Assembly: GCA_955652635.1 (NCBI GenBank)
Contig: CATPBN010000174.1
Coordinates: forward strand, 1 to 8,732
Direction of reading: 5' to 3'
DNA: 8,732 nucleotides
Source of the DNA: an uncultured Gemmatimonadaceae bacterium
GTDB lineage: Bacteria > Gemmatimonadota > Gemmatimonadetes > Gemmatimonadales > Gemmatimonadaceae
The notes under the pieces are model-generated. The model searched no databases. It was given only the letters and a program-made list of their open reading frames with translations, and was not told where the DNA came from. The position numbers and the translations under genes are program-made. Below are positions 1-5,770 of this stretch, piece after piece. Positions within the stretch are counted from its first letter, which is position 1. The number at the start of each line of letters is the position of its first letter.

Positions 1-1863
1 CGTGAAGTGCGTCGGCGAGCGCTGGCCCATCACGAGCGCGGCCACGTGCATTTCCTCGCGCGGAAGCATTGCCTTTCTTGGCCCGGGAAGTTTCGCAGGA
101 GTGTCGCCGGCAAAAAAAGCCGTACCGATCTCGAAGAGGCGAACGTTCCCCTGCATGTGAGCGAGGTTGTGCTCGGCACGGGCGATCAGCGTCGTGAGTA
201 GATCCCCACGCAGGTACGCCTCGTCCTCGGCAAGCGGATTCGTGACGCGAACGCTTCCGCCCTTTCCTTCCGCCACGAACGGCATCGGACGCACTTCGAG
301 CAGACCCGTTGCGACGAGCGCCTCCTCGACCCGTTTAATCACCGCCACCAGCGGAGAATCGGGGACCGCGCTGGCGCGGAATGGCCGGAGCTCCGACGAA
401 AACGTGTCGTAGCCGCGAAGACGCGCTACTTCTTCTGCCAGATCGACTTCGCCTCTTACATCGTGACGCCAGCTCGGCGGCGAGATCTTGAGCACGTCCT
501 TCGCCTCGGGCGCGATTCTGAATCCGACCGACCTCAGATTTCTCTCCACTTCACCGCTTTCAACTGGTTCCCCAAGCAGTCGCGCTACGCGCGCAAGACG
601 GAGCGAAATCGGCGCCGGACGCTTCGGCAAGGGGTACAAATCAATCGGACTTCCCTGCGGGATTCCGCCGGCGACAGAGAGAATCAGACGAACCGCGTAG
701 TCGACGAGCCCTGGAATCGCATCTACGTCGACGCCCCGCTCGAATCGGTAGCTCGCGTCCGTGGAGATCCCGAGCGCGCGGCGGGTGGCACGGATCCGGG
801 CTGGATTGAACGCCGCGACCTCGAGGAAGATCTCCGTGGTATCGTCAGTGACCTCACTCCCGCTCCCACCGATGATGCCGGCGATTCCCTGCGCACGCTC
901 TGCGTCTCCGATCACAACAGCGCCCGGCGGCATGGTGCGATCGACTCCGTCGAGCGTTTTGATCAGCTCTTCCCCACGGGTCTTCCGCACGACCACGGTG
1001 CTGCGCGCGATCTTCTCGAGATCGAACGCGTGCATCGGTTGTCCGAAGCCGAGCAGCATGTAGTTGGTGACGTCGACGACATTGTTGATGGAGCGCGACC
1101 CCGCTGCCTCGATCCGCTGCGCCAGCCAGGTGGGACTGGGCCTCACCTTCAATCCAGTGATGACCGCGCCGGCGTAGCGGTGGCAGCCATCGCTGTCCTC
1201 CAGTCGAACCGTGACATCACCAACCTTTCCCGACATCGCCTTCACCGTGTGGGTTCTAATTACGAACGGCTTTTCCTCCGCGATCTCGGGACGCGTCACC
1301 GTTCCGCCTGTTGCAGCAGCGATTTCACGCGCGAGTCCTTCGTGCGACAGCAGGTCGGGACGATTGGGCAACACGTCGATGACGAGCCGGGTGTCACTGA
1401 TCGGCATCGCGTCGAGAAACTTCGTACCCGGCTGGGCGACGACCGAGAGGGCCATGATTCCCTCCTGATCCTGCCCGAGCCCGAGCTCCTTCGCCGAGCA
1501 GAGCATTCCTTCCGAAGTTTCGCCGCGAATCTTTCGCTTCTCGATCTTGACGCCGCCCGGCAGAACCGCCCCGACTGGCGCGAATGGATAAAGCGTGTTG
1601 ACGGTGACATTGGCGGCTCCGCACACGACTTCGACCAGCGCGCCCCCGCCCCCCCCCGCATCGACTTTGGTGAGCCACAGATGGTCAGAATTGGGGTGCC
1701 GCGCAACCTCGACGACGCGGCCGATCACGATGTCGCGCAGATCTTCGCGCAGCGAGATCAAGTCATCGACCGTGGCGCACTTGGACGTGAGCAGGTCGCG
1801 CAGCTCCGTCGGCGTGAGCTTGAACGGCACGAACGTCCGCAGCCATTCGTAGGATGCGTTCAT
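1..1863 (-). CDS. pheT: Phenylalanyl-tRNA synthetase beta subunit, partial (C-terminus off the left edge)
   Basis: Beta chain of the alpha2beta2 phenylalanyl-tRNA synthetase, which charges tRNA-Phe in the cytoplasm. Reading the minus strand from ATG at 1863 gives 621 uninterrupted codons to the window edge. Visible domains are an N-terminal EMAP-like tRNA-binding fold (about residues 40-150, with HPNSDHLWLTKVD at 56-68), a B3/B4 domain (about 205-385, with NYMLLGFGQPMHAFD ending at 281 and SYRFERGVD at 371-379), a B5 domain (about 410-485, with SWRHDV at 464-469 followed by DLAEEVAR), and the start of the catalytic-like core (NPLAEDEAYLRGDLL from 542). Family members are about 800 residues, so roughly 180 residues, including the anticodon-binding FDX-ACB domain, are missing because of the window edge and not because of a mutation. 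It follows pheS by 7 nt with no good Shine-Dalgarno sequence, so its translation is probably coupled to pheS. Confidence 0.97.
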   Translation of the reverse strand, partial: MNASYEWLRTFVPFKLTPTELRDLLTSKCATVDDLISLREDLRDIVIGRVVEVARHPNSDHLWLTKVDAGGGGGALVEVVCGAANVTVNTLYPFAPVGAVLPGGVKIEKRKIRGETSEGMLCSAKELGLGQDQEGIMALSVVAQPGTKFLDAMPISDTRLVIDVLPNRPDLLSHEGLAREIAAATGGTVTRPEIAEEKPFVIRTHTVKAMSGKVGDVTVRLEDSDGCHRYAGAVITGLKVRPSPTWLAQRIEAAGSRSINNVVDVTNYMLLGFGQPMHAFDLEKIARSTVVVRKTRGEELIKTLDGVDRTMPPGAVVIGDAERAQGIAGIIGGSGSEVTDDTTEIFLEVAAFNPARIRATRRALGISTDASYRFERGVDVDAIPGLVDYAVRLILSVAGGIPQGSPIDLYPLPKRPAPISLRLARVARLLGEPVESGEVERNLRSVGFRIAPEAKDVLKISPPSWRHDVRGEVDLAEEVARLRGYDTFSSELRPFRASAVPDSPLVAVIKRVEEALVATGLLEVRPMPFVAEGKGGSVRVTNPLAEDEAYLRGDLLTTLIARAEHNLAHMQGNVRLFEIGTAFFAGDTPAKLPGPRKAMLPREEMHVAALVMGQRSPTHFT

Positions 1864-1870
1864 GGCGCGC

Positions 1871-2899
1871 TCAACGAGCGATCTGGTAAAGGAATCTCAC
1901 GTCTGAATCGTAGAGAATCCTTATGTCCGGGATGTCGTAGCGCAGCATCGCGATCCGCGCCGGCCCCATTCCGAACGCCCAGCCAGTGTATCGATCGGAG
2001 TCGATGCCAGCCGCGCTGATGACGGACGGATGCACCATGCCCGATCCCAGAATCTCCATCCAGCCCGTACCTTTGCAGCTCGGACAACCGGAACCGTGAC
2101 AGAGCTGGCACTCCACGTCCATTTCCGCCGACGGTTCAGTGAAGGGGAAATAGCTCGGCCGGAAACGCGTCTTGGTCTTGCCGAAGAACTCGTTCGCGAA
2201 CCGCGTCAGTGTCGCCTTGAGATCGACGAAGCTGACGCCTTCATCGATGGCGAGACCCTCGATCTGGGCGAACATCGGCGCGTGCGATGCGTCGAAGAAA
2301 TCACGTCTGTAGGCGTTGCCTGGACTGAGAACCCTGATCGGTGGCTTGTTCTTCTGCATCGTCCGGATCTGCACAGGCGACGTGTGCGTTCGCAGCATCA
2401 CGTTTTCGCCCAGGTAGAGCGTGTCGTGCAGGTCGAGCGCCGGGTGGTCGGGCGGAAAGTTGAGCGCGGTGAAGTTGTACCACTCGGTCTCCGCCTCAGG
2501 CCCGAGGGCGACCGTGAAGCCGAGCTCGCGAAAGATTTCTTCGATCTCCTCGATCACGAGCGTCACGGGATGCTTGGCGCCGAGCCATTGGCGACGTGAC
2601 GGCATGGTGAGATCGATGTTGCGTCTGGAGACGCTGGCGGCGTCCAGCTGCCGGCGGCGTTCCTCGAGGGCCGCGTCGAGTTTCGCTTTGACGGCGTTGA
2701 TAAGCGAGCCCGCTTCGCGCAACTCTCCCGGCGCGAGCGATGGCAGAAGCTTGAAGAGCTCCGGCAGGCGTCCCGATTTTCTGCCGAGCAGGGACGTGCG
2801 CGCATCCTCCAGCGACGATGCCGTCGTGGCCTGGTCGATCAGCTTCTCGCCTTCATCGGCGAGAATGGTGACCTTCTGCTGGAATTCGGAAAGCGTCAC
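1871..2899 (-). CDS. pheS: Phenylalanyl-tRNA synthetase alpha subunit
   Basis: Catalytic alpha chain of PheRS, 342 residues, full family length. Residues 1-95 form the charged N-terminal helical region that contacts tRNA. Class II motifs follow: motif 1 around HPVTLVIEEIEEIFRELGF (110-128), motif 2 with GNAYRRDFFDASHAPMF (194-210), and motif 3 GMGPARIAML (310-319) then YDIPDIR. A Cys4 knuckle, CQLC...CPSC (C264, C267, C272, C275) followed by KGTGW, is the metal-binding loop seen in many bacterial PheS and absent from others. The start is GTG at 2899-2897: an in-frame TAA lies two codons upstream, so no earlier start is possible. The Shine-Dalgarno sequence is weak, and the GTG overlaps the stop of a 19-codon ORF, which could supply ribosomes by coupling. 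pheT follows after 7 nt. Confidence 0.97.
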   Translation of the reverse strand: MTLSEFQQKVTILADEGEKLIDQATTASSLEDARTSLLGRKSGRLPELFKLLPSLAPGELREAGSLINAVKAKLDAALEERRRQLDAASVSRRNIDLTMPSRRQWLGAKHPVTLVIEEIEEIFRELGFTVALGPEAETEWYNFTALNFPPDHPALDLHDTLYLGENVMLRTHTSPVQIRTMQKNKPPIRVLSPGNAYRRDFFDASHAPMFAQIEGLAIDEGVSFVDLKATLTRFANEFFGKTKTRFRPSYFPFTEPSAEMDVECQLCHGSGCPSCKGTGWMEILGSGMVHPSVISAAGIDSDRYTGWAFGMGPARIAMLRYDIPDIRILYDSDVRFLYQIAR

Positions 2900-2955
2900 G
2901 GTTTACCGAAATTGGGGACGAAATGCAAAAGGACTCCACCGCGCTGGTTTGTCAT
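2896..2955 (-). CDS. Possible 19-residue leader ORF overlapping the pheS start
   Basis: ATG at 2955-2953 opens MTNQRGGVLLHFVPNFGKP and ends in TGA at 2898-2896, sharing GTGA with the pheS start codon. The ORF begins in the loop of the hairpin at 2929-2973 and has two phenylalanine codons after that hairpin. In E. coli the same position, between rplT and pheS, holds the Phe-rich leader peptide pheM. That positional parallel and the stop/start overlap are what support it. Against it: no Shine-Dalgarno sequence is visible, only two Phe codons are present, and they lie downstream of the hairpin, where classical attenuation would not put them. It could be a chance ORF. Confidence 0.3.
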   Translation of the reverse strand: MTNQRGGVLLHFVPNFGKP

Positions 2956-2973
2956 AGCGCCGGCAGAGTCCCT
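2926..2973 (-). terminator. Terminator-like hairpin between rplT and pheS (possible attenuator)
   Basis: On the minus strand AGGGACTC (2973-2966) pairs with GAGTCCTT (2936-2929, one G-U pair). A small internal loop follows, then CCG/CGG, a bulged G, and CGCT/AGCG close a loop of about 12 nt. The arm runs into TTTT, a short U-tract. It could lower readthrough from the ribosomal-protein genes into pheST, or be part of phenylalanine-dependent attenuation. The imperfect stem and only four U residues make it a weak terminator. Confidence 0.45.
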
Positions 2974-2993
2974 CTTGGAGCACGAATGGAACG

Positions 2994-3356
2994 TTACGCG
3001 GCGTCGAGAGCTGATTTCGCCTTTTCGGCGAGAGCGGTAAACGCTGCGGAGTCGTTGACGGCGATGTCAGATAGAACCTTTCGATCGACTTCGATGCCGG
3101 CTTTCTTCAACCCGTGCATGAAGACGCTGTAGGACATTCCGTGCTGGTGCGCGCCGGCGTTGATGCGGACGATCCACAGCTTACGGAAATCGCGCTTCTT
3201 GTTCTTGCGATCGCGGTACGCGTACTTCCAGCCGCGCTCGACGTTTTCCTTCGCTGCCTTCCAGAGCTTGCTCCGCGCGCCGAACGCGCCGCGAGCGGCC
3301 TTCATCACCTGCTTTCTGCGCTTCAAGCGCGCGACATTCGATCTTACGCGTGGCAT
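2994..3356 (-). CDS. rplT: Large ribosomal subunit protein bL20
   Basis: bL20, an early-assembly 23S rRNA-binding protein of the 50S subunit, 120 residues (usual length about 117-120). The family pattern is clear throughout: MPRVRSNVARLKRRKQV at the start, GARSKLWKAAKENVERGWKY, then YRDRKNKKRDFRKLWIVRIN, and the C-terminal globular part with GMSYSVFMHGLKKAGIEVDRK and LSDIAV. The basic N-terminal half is the extended rRNA-binding tail. ATG at 3356 is preceded by AAGGGAG at 3370-3364 with a 7-nt spacer, and this Shine-Dalgarno sequence overlaps the rpmI stop codon, so the two genes are tightly linked. In E. coli and B. subtilis L20 is the autogenous repressor of this operon, which makes it the first candidate ligand for the infC leader described here. 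Confidence 0.98.
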   Translation of the reverse strand: MPRVRSNVARLKRRKQVMKAARGAFGARSKLWKAAKENVERGWKYAYRDRKNKKRDFRKLWIVRINAGAHQHGMSYSVFMHGLKKAGIEVDRKVLSDIAVNDSAAFTALAEKAKSALDAA

Positions 3357-3368
3357 ATATGGGCTCCC

Positions 3369-3566
3369 TTACGCCTGAAGGAGGCGCTTGATGTTCCTGA
3401 TTTCGCCGCGGGTCTGGATGGTCGTGGCATGACGGAGGCGGCGCTTTCTCTTCGACGACTTCTTGGTGAGGATGTGGCTCTTGAACGCCCGCATGCGCTT
3501 CACCTTTCCCGAGCCGGTAATCTTGAAGCGCTTCTTGGCGCCCTTGTGGGTCTTCATCTTCGGCAT
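3369..3566 (-). CDS. rpmI: Large ribosomal subunit protein bL35
   Basis: bL35, a small, very basic 50S protein, 65 residues, standard length. The start MPKMKTHKGAKKRFKITGSG is the family signature, followed by KVKRMRAFKSHILTKKSSKRKRRLR. ATG at 3566 has the Shine-Dalgarno sequence AAAGGA at 3579-3574 with a 7-nt spacer. It lies 30 nt after infC and 12 nt before rplT, the conserved infC-rpmI-rplT order, and should be cotranscribed and made in stoichiometry with L20. Confidence 0.98.
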   Translation of the reverse strand: MPKMKTHKGAKKRFKITGSGKVKRMRAFKSHILTKKSSKRKRRLRHATTIQTRGEIRNIKRLLQA

Positions 3567-3596
3567 TGCTGAATCCTTTCGTATGTAAGTCGCGGC

Positions 3597-4112
3597 CTAC
3601 TTGGGCGCGAGAATCATCGTCATGAACTTCCCTTCGAACTTCGGATCCGCCTCGATCTTCGCCACGTCGGCGAGCTCCTGCGCGACCCGATTTACGACCA
3701 GACGTCCGAGCTCCGGATGGGCGATCTGCCTGCCGCGGAACATCAACGTCACCTTCACCTTGTTTCCTTCGTTCAGGAACTCGCGCGCGTGCCGCGTCTT
3801 CGTCATGAAATCGTGCTCTTCGATCCCAGGTCGGTACTTCACTTCCTTGAGATGAATCACGTGCTGCTTTTTCTTCGCCTGGCGGGCCATCTTGGCCTGT
3901 TCGAACTTGAACTTCCCGTAATCCATGATGCGGGCCACGGGTGGCCTCGCCATCGGTGCGACTTCAACCAGATCCAGTCCCTGGTCTATCGCCGCTGCCA
4001 GGGCCGTCTCCACATCCATGATTCCGAGCTGTGCTCCATCGGCAGCAATTACCCTGATAGGACTTATGCGGATCTGTTTGTTGACGCGTACGCGTTTTGT
4101 GGTGTCCTGAAT
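3597..4112 (-). CDS. infC: Translation initiation factor IF-3, AUU start codon
   Basis: IF3 binds the 30S subunit, blocks early 50S joining and checks start codon and initiator tRNA. From the AUU at 4112-4110 the product is 171 residues, matching B. subtilis and E. coli IF3 (about 170-180). IF3-N spans about residues 9-78 and contains the signature RIMDYGKFKFEQ (61-72); a lysine-rich linker (74-82) leads to IF3-C (about 84-170, KEVKYRPGIEEHDF and FRGRQIAHPELG). The first in-frame ATG inside the domain is at Met32, too late. The only upstream ATG (4190) lies before the intrinsic terminator, so it would put coding sequence through the hairpin. AUU has AAGGG at 4125-4121 with 8-nt spacing. AUU starts are the known hallmark of infC in other bacteria and underlie IF3 autoregulation. 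The coding identity is certain; the start is a strong inference. Confidence 0.96.
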   Translation of the reverse strand: MQDTTKRVRVNKQIRISPIRVIAADGAQLGIMDVETALAAAIDQGLDLVEVAPMARPPVARIMDYGKFKFEQAKMARQAKKKQHVIHLKEVKYRPGIEEHDFMTKTRHAREFLNEGNKVKVTLMFRGRQIAHPELGRLVVNRVAQELADVAKIEADPKFEGKFMTMILAPK

Positions 4113-4120
4113 ACGATCTA

Positions 4121-4125
4121 CCCTT
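4121..4125 (-). promoter_or_regulatory. Shine-Dalgarno sequence that fixes the AUU start of infC
   Basis: AAGGG lies 8 nt upstream of the AUU at 4112-4110 and 15 nt after the terminator U-tract. No ATG, GTG or TTG in the infC frame is placed correctly behind it, so it supports AUU initiation. Confidence 0.75.
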
Positions 4126-4139
4126 GAAAAAAAGGAAAC

Positions 4140-4170
4140 AAAAAAAGCGGACCCCCTTTTCGGAGTCCGC
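4140..4170 (-). terminator. Intrinsic terminator in the infC leader (attenuator)
   Basis: On the minus strand GCGGACTCC (4170-4162), loop GAAAAG, and GGGGTCCGC (4155-4147) form a 9-bp GC-rich stem with one G-U pair, followed directly by seven U residues (4146-4140). This is a textbook Rho-independent terminator. It ends only 15 nt before the infC Shine-Dalgarno sequence, so there is no space for a promoter between it and infC: RNA polymerase must pass it to express the operon. The plus-strand reading has no U-tract, so it does not serve the opposite strand. The best explanation is a regulated attenuator. Confidence 0.85.
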
Positions 4171-4296
4171 GCAGCAGACAGCGCCCGCATGAGGCGTCAT
4201 CCAGTGGCTTGAACTCCTGCAGCACGCCTCGCACATCGAGGGCCAAAGGGTGGGGTGATCCGCCCGGATCTCCCGCTTATCGCATTGTCAGCGTGT

Positions 4297-4325
4297 AAGA
4301 TAGGACTGCCTGGTGTGCCATGCAA
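4297..4325 (-). promoter_or_regulatory. Candidate sigma-70-type promoter for the infC operon
   Basis: TTGCAT at 4325-4320 and TATCTT at 4302-4297 are separated by exactly 17 nt on the minus strand. Both hexamers are only partial matches to the consensus (the -10 matches 4 of 6). It would start a leader of about 175-180 nt. It is offered as the best visible candidate, not as an identified promoter. Confidence 0.25.
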
Positions 4326-4331
4326 GGGATC

Positions 4332-4367
4332 GGGCCAACTTCCGGCTTAGGGCCAACTTCCGGCCTG
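4332..4367 (+). repeat. Tandem 18-bp repeat (two copies) upstream of the VOC gene
   Basis: GGGCCAACTTCCGGC occurs at 4332-4346 and again at 4350-4364, an 18-bp period with three variable bases after each unit. The pair is bracketed by two copies of CATGCAAGG (4319-4327 and 4370-4378). In the VOC frame it would read GPTSGL twice, which resembles no VOC N-terminus. It is most likely non-coding. Confidence 0.7.
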
Positions 4368-4412
4368 CTCATGCAAGGCCTAGATTCGCGGCATGAAGAA
4401 GCGCCTGGTGGG

Positions 4413-4426
4413 CGGCGAGCTCGCCG
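4413..4426. repeat. 14-bp perfect palindrome abutting the VOC start
   Basis: CGGCGAGCTCGCCG is a perfect inverted repeat ending one base before the ATG at 4428. In mRNA a hairpin here would mask the ribosome-binding region; in DNA it could be an operator. In GC-rich DNA, chance is also possible. Confidence 0.4.
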
Positions 4427-4427
4427 T

Positions 4428-4853
4428 ATGAAAAAGAACCTCATGGGCGGCAAGGCTGAGCGGCGCATATCGGTCGATGGCATCGGCGGGGTCTTCATCT
4501 CCGCCAACGATGCCAAGGCGCTCTCCAACTGGTACGCGCATCATTTTGGGCTCAAGCTCGAGACCTACGAGGACGGCAAGGTCTACGGGACTGAGTTCAA
4601 GTACCGGCGACTGAGCGATTCGTCCAAGGTGGACTCTACGGTCTTCTCGATCACGCAGTCCAAGGTCGCGCTACCGCCAGAGAAAAAGGAGGCGGTGATC
4701 AACTATCGGGTCCGAGACCTAGCGGCCTTCCTCGAGCAGCTCAAAGCGGACGGGATCGAGATCGAGAAGACCGAGGACTTCGATTACGGCCGGTTCGCTT
4801 GGATCAAAGATCCCGAAGGCAATCGGATCGAGCTGTACCAACCTCTGTCGTAA
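4428..4853 (+). CDS. VOC (glyoxalase/bleomycin-resistance fold) family protein
   Basis: A small vicinal-oxygen-chelate-fold protein of 141 residues from this ATG. Two beta-alpha-beta-beta-beta modules are visible: the first begins at DGIGGVFISANDAKALSNWY (17-36) and leads to HHFGLKL; the second begins at VINYRVRDLAAFLEQLKADG (90-109) and ends in DYGRFAWIKDPE, then GNRIELYQP. The closing glutamate (E135) is the usual C-terminal metal ligand or active-site position, but the N-terminal histidine ligand of glyoxalase I is not seen, so metal use and substrate are unknown. Such single-domain VOC proteins are often annotated only as glyoxalase-like. The start is uncertain: ATGs at 4320, 4371, 4428 and 4443 are in frame and none has a good Shine-Dalgarno sequence. 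4428 is chosen because the upstream part is repetitive and unlike the family. The gene is divergent from infC and convergent with the hydrolase gene (32 nt apart). Confidence 0.85.
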   Translation: MKKNLMGGKAERRISVDGIGGVFISANDAKALSNWYAHHFGLKLETYEDGKVYGTEFKYRRLSDSSKVDSTVFSITQSKVALPPEKKEAVINYRVRDLAAFLEQLKADGIEIEKTEDFDYGRFAWIKDPEGNRIELYQPLS

Positions 4854-4885
4854 CACGAACCGCGAAACTGCCGCGCTGCTCGCGC

Positions 4886-5770
4886 TCAGCCTCCAGCCAA
4901 GCGGTACGTCTTCCCATCGTGTTCCACTTTTCCCCACGGCACGGTCGCGTCATGCTCGAAGATCAGCAGCCAGTCCTCGTCCACAGCCTGCTTCAGGATC
5001 CGCCGCTTCGTCTCCAGTGTGACTAGCGGCTCCACGTCGTAGCCCATTATCCAGGGAAGCGGAAGGTGGGCGTGGGTCGGGCAGAGATCGCCCAGATAAA
5101 ACGCGCGCTCACCGGCTGATTCGATGAGGATGCTCTGGTGATATGGAGTGTGGCCCGGAGTCGGAATCACCCGGATTCCTTTTACAATCGTTTTCTCGCG
5201 AGTAACGAACTCGATCTTGTCGGCCTCCTCGAGTGGGACGTAGTTGCGCTCGAAGTAGCTCGCGGCGGTTCGCTCGTTGGTGTTGAGCGCGTATTCGTAC
5301 TCACCGCGTCGCACGATGTACGTGGCGTTCGGAAACGTTATCTCGAGAGAGCCCCCCCCGTCCGGCCGAATGCGGGTGTTGCCGCCCGCGTGATCGAAAT
5401 GAAGATGTGTGTTGATCACGATCGCGATGTCAGCCGGTGCGACGCCGATCTCCTTGAGTCCGTCTTCCAGCATCGTCGCTCCATCCGCGCCCTCGTTCTC
5501 CAGGCCGTAGATGTCCTTGAACTTCGCGTTTTCCTTGTTTCCGGCGCCCGTATCGATCAACACCAATCCCGACGGATGCTCGATCAGGAGGCAGCGCATG
5601 CCGAGCTGAATTCGATTTCGCTCGTCGGCAGGAATGCGTTTTTCCCACAACGACTTGGGGACGACGCCAAACATCGCTCCGCCGTCGAGCTTCTGCCCGC
5701 CTGCCTGAATCGCGTGGACGGTGAAAGCGCCGATCTTGTGGCGCTCAACTCTCGGACTTGGCGCGGTCAA
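4886..5770 (-). CDS. Metallo-beta-lactamase-fold hydrolase (lactonase-like)
   Basis: A 294-residue MBL-fold enzyme from a TTG start. It has the dinuclear zinc motif HLHFDH (H122, H124, D126, H127), then H207 in TPGHTPYHQS, D228 in YLGDLCPTHAH, and H273 in FEHDATVPWG, so all seven expected ligands are present. The N-terminal LDGGAMFGVVPKSLWEK (29-45) is typical of the subfamily that includes quorum-quenching N-acyl-homoserine lactonases of the YtnP/AiiA type and many uncharacterised hydrolases; the substrate here is unknown. It has no signal peptide and is probably cytoplasmic. The TTG at 5770-5768 overlaps the exonuclease stop as TTGA, which both fixes the start and implies coupled translation. 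The longer open frame upstream lies antisense-like over the exonuclease gene and lacks any domain. Confidence 0.9.
   Translation of the reverse strand: MTAPSPRVERHKIGAFTVHAIQAGGQKLDGGAMFGVVPKSLWEKRIPADERNRIQLGMRCLLIEHPSGLVLIDTGAGNKENAKFKDIYGLENEGADGATMLEDGLKEIGVAPADIAIVINTHLHFDHAGGNTRIRPDGGGSLEITFPNATYIVRRGEYEYALNTNERTAASYFERNYVPLEEADKIEFVTREKTIVKGIRVIPTPGHTPYHQSILIESAGERAFYLGDLCPTHAHLPLPWIMGYDVEPLVTLETKRRILKQAVDEDWLLIFEHDATVPWGKVEHDGKTYRLAGG

Larger units (their letters stand above)
4113..4296 (-). promoter_or_regulatory. Long 5' leader of the infC-rpmI-rplT-pheST operon with alternative RNA structures
   Basis: Together with the VOC upstream region this fills the 315-nt gap between the infC and VOC starts. 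Upstream of the terminator, GAGGCGT (4230-4224) can pair perfectly with ACGCCTC (4197-4191), closing a 26-nt loop. Inside that loop GGAGTTC (4217-4211) is complementary, with one G-U pair, to GGACTCC (4168-4162), which is the 5' arm of the terminator. The two pairings compete, as in an antiterminator/terminator switch. Known infC-rpmI-rplT leaders in Firmicutes are controlled by L20 in this manner; whether this leader binds L20 cannot be read from sequence alone. No T-box core sequence is present. Confidence 0.55.

Noticed and set aside
1640..1659. C-rich run in pheT (plus-strand view) as a possible frameshift
   Set aside because: Translation stays in frame across it as DAGGGGGAL and continues into conserved CGAANV, so it is a glycine run and not an error.
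463..2019. 518-codon plus-strand open frame
   Set aside because: It is fully antisense to pheT, which reads as a clear PheRS beta protein; composition is Arg/Asp-rich with no domain, the usual mirror frame of a GC-rich gene.
2900..2993. T-box riboswitch ahead of pheS
   Set aside because: The T-box core sequence (AGGGUGGNACCGCG) is absent and 94 nt is too short for one.
4113..4190. Extension of infC to ATG 4190
   Set aside because: It would translate through the intrinsic terminator and its U-tracts, adding 26 residues unlike IF3; AUU with a Shine-Dalgarno sequence explains the start better.
3964..4236. Cys-rich 90-codon minus-strand ORF starting in the infC leader
   Set aside because: It runs out of frame into infC and through the terminator; no Shine-Dalgarno sequence and no family resemblance, so probably chance.
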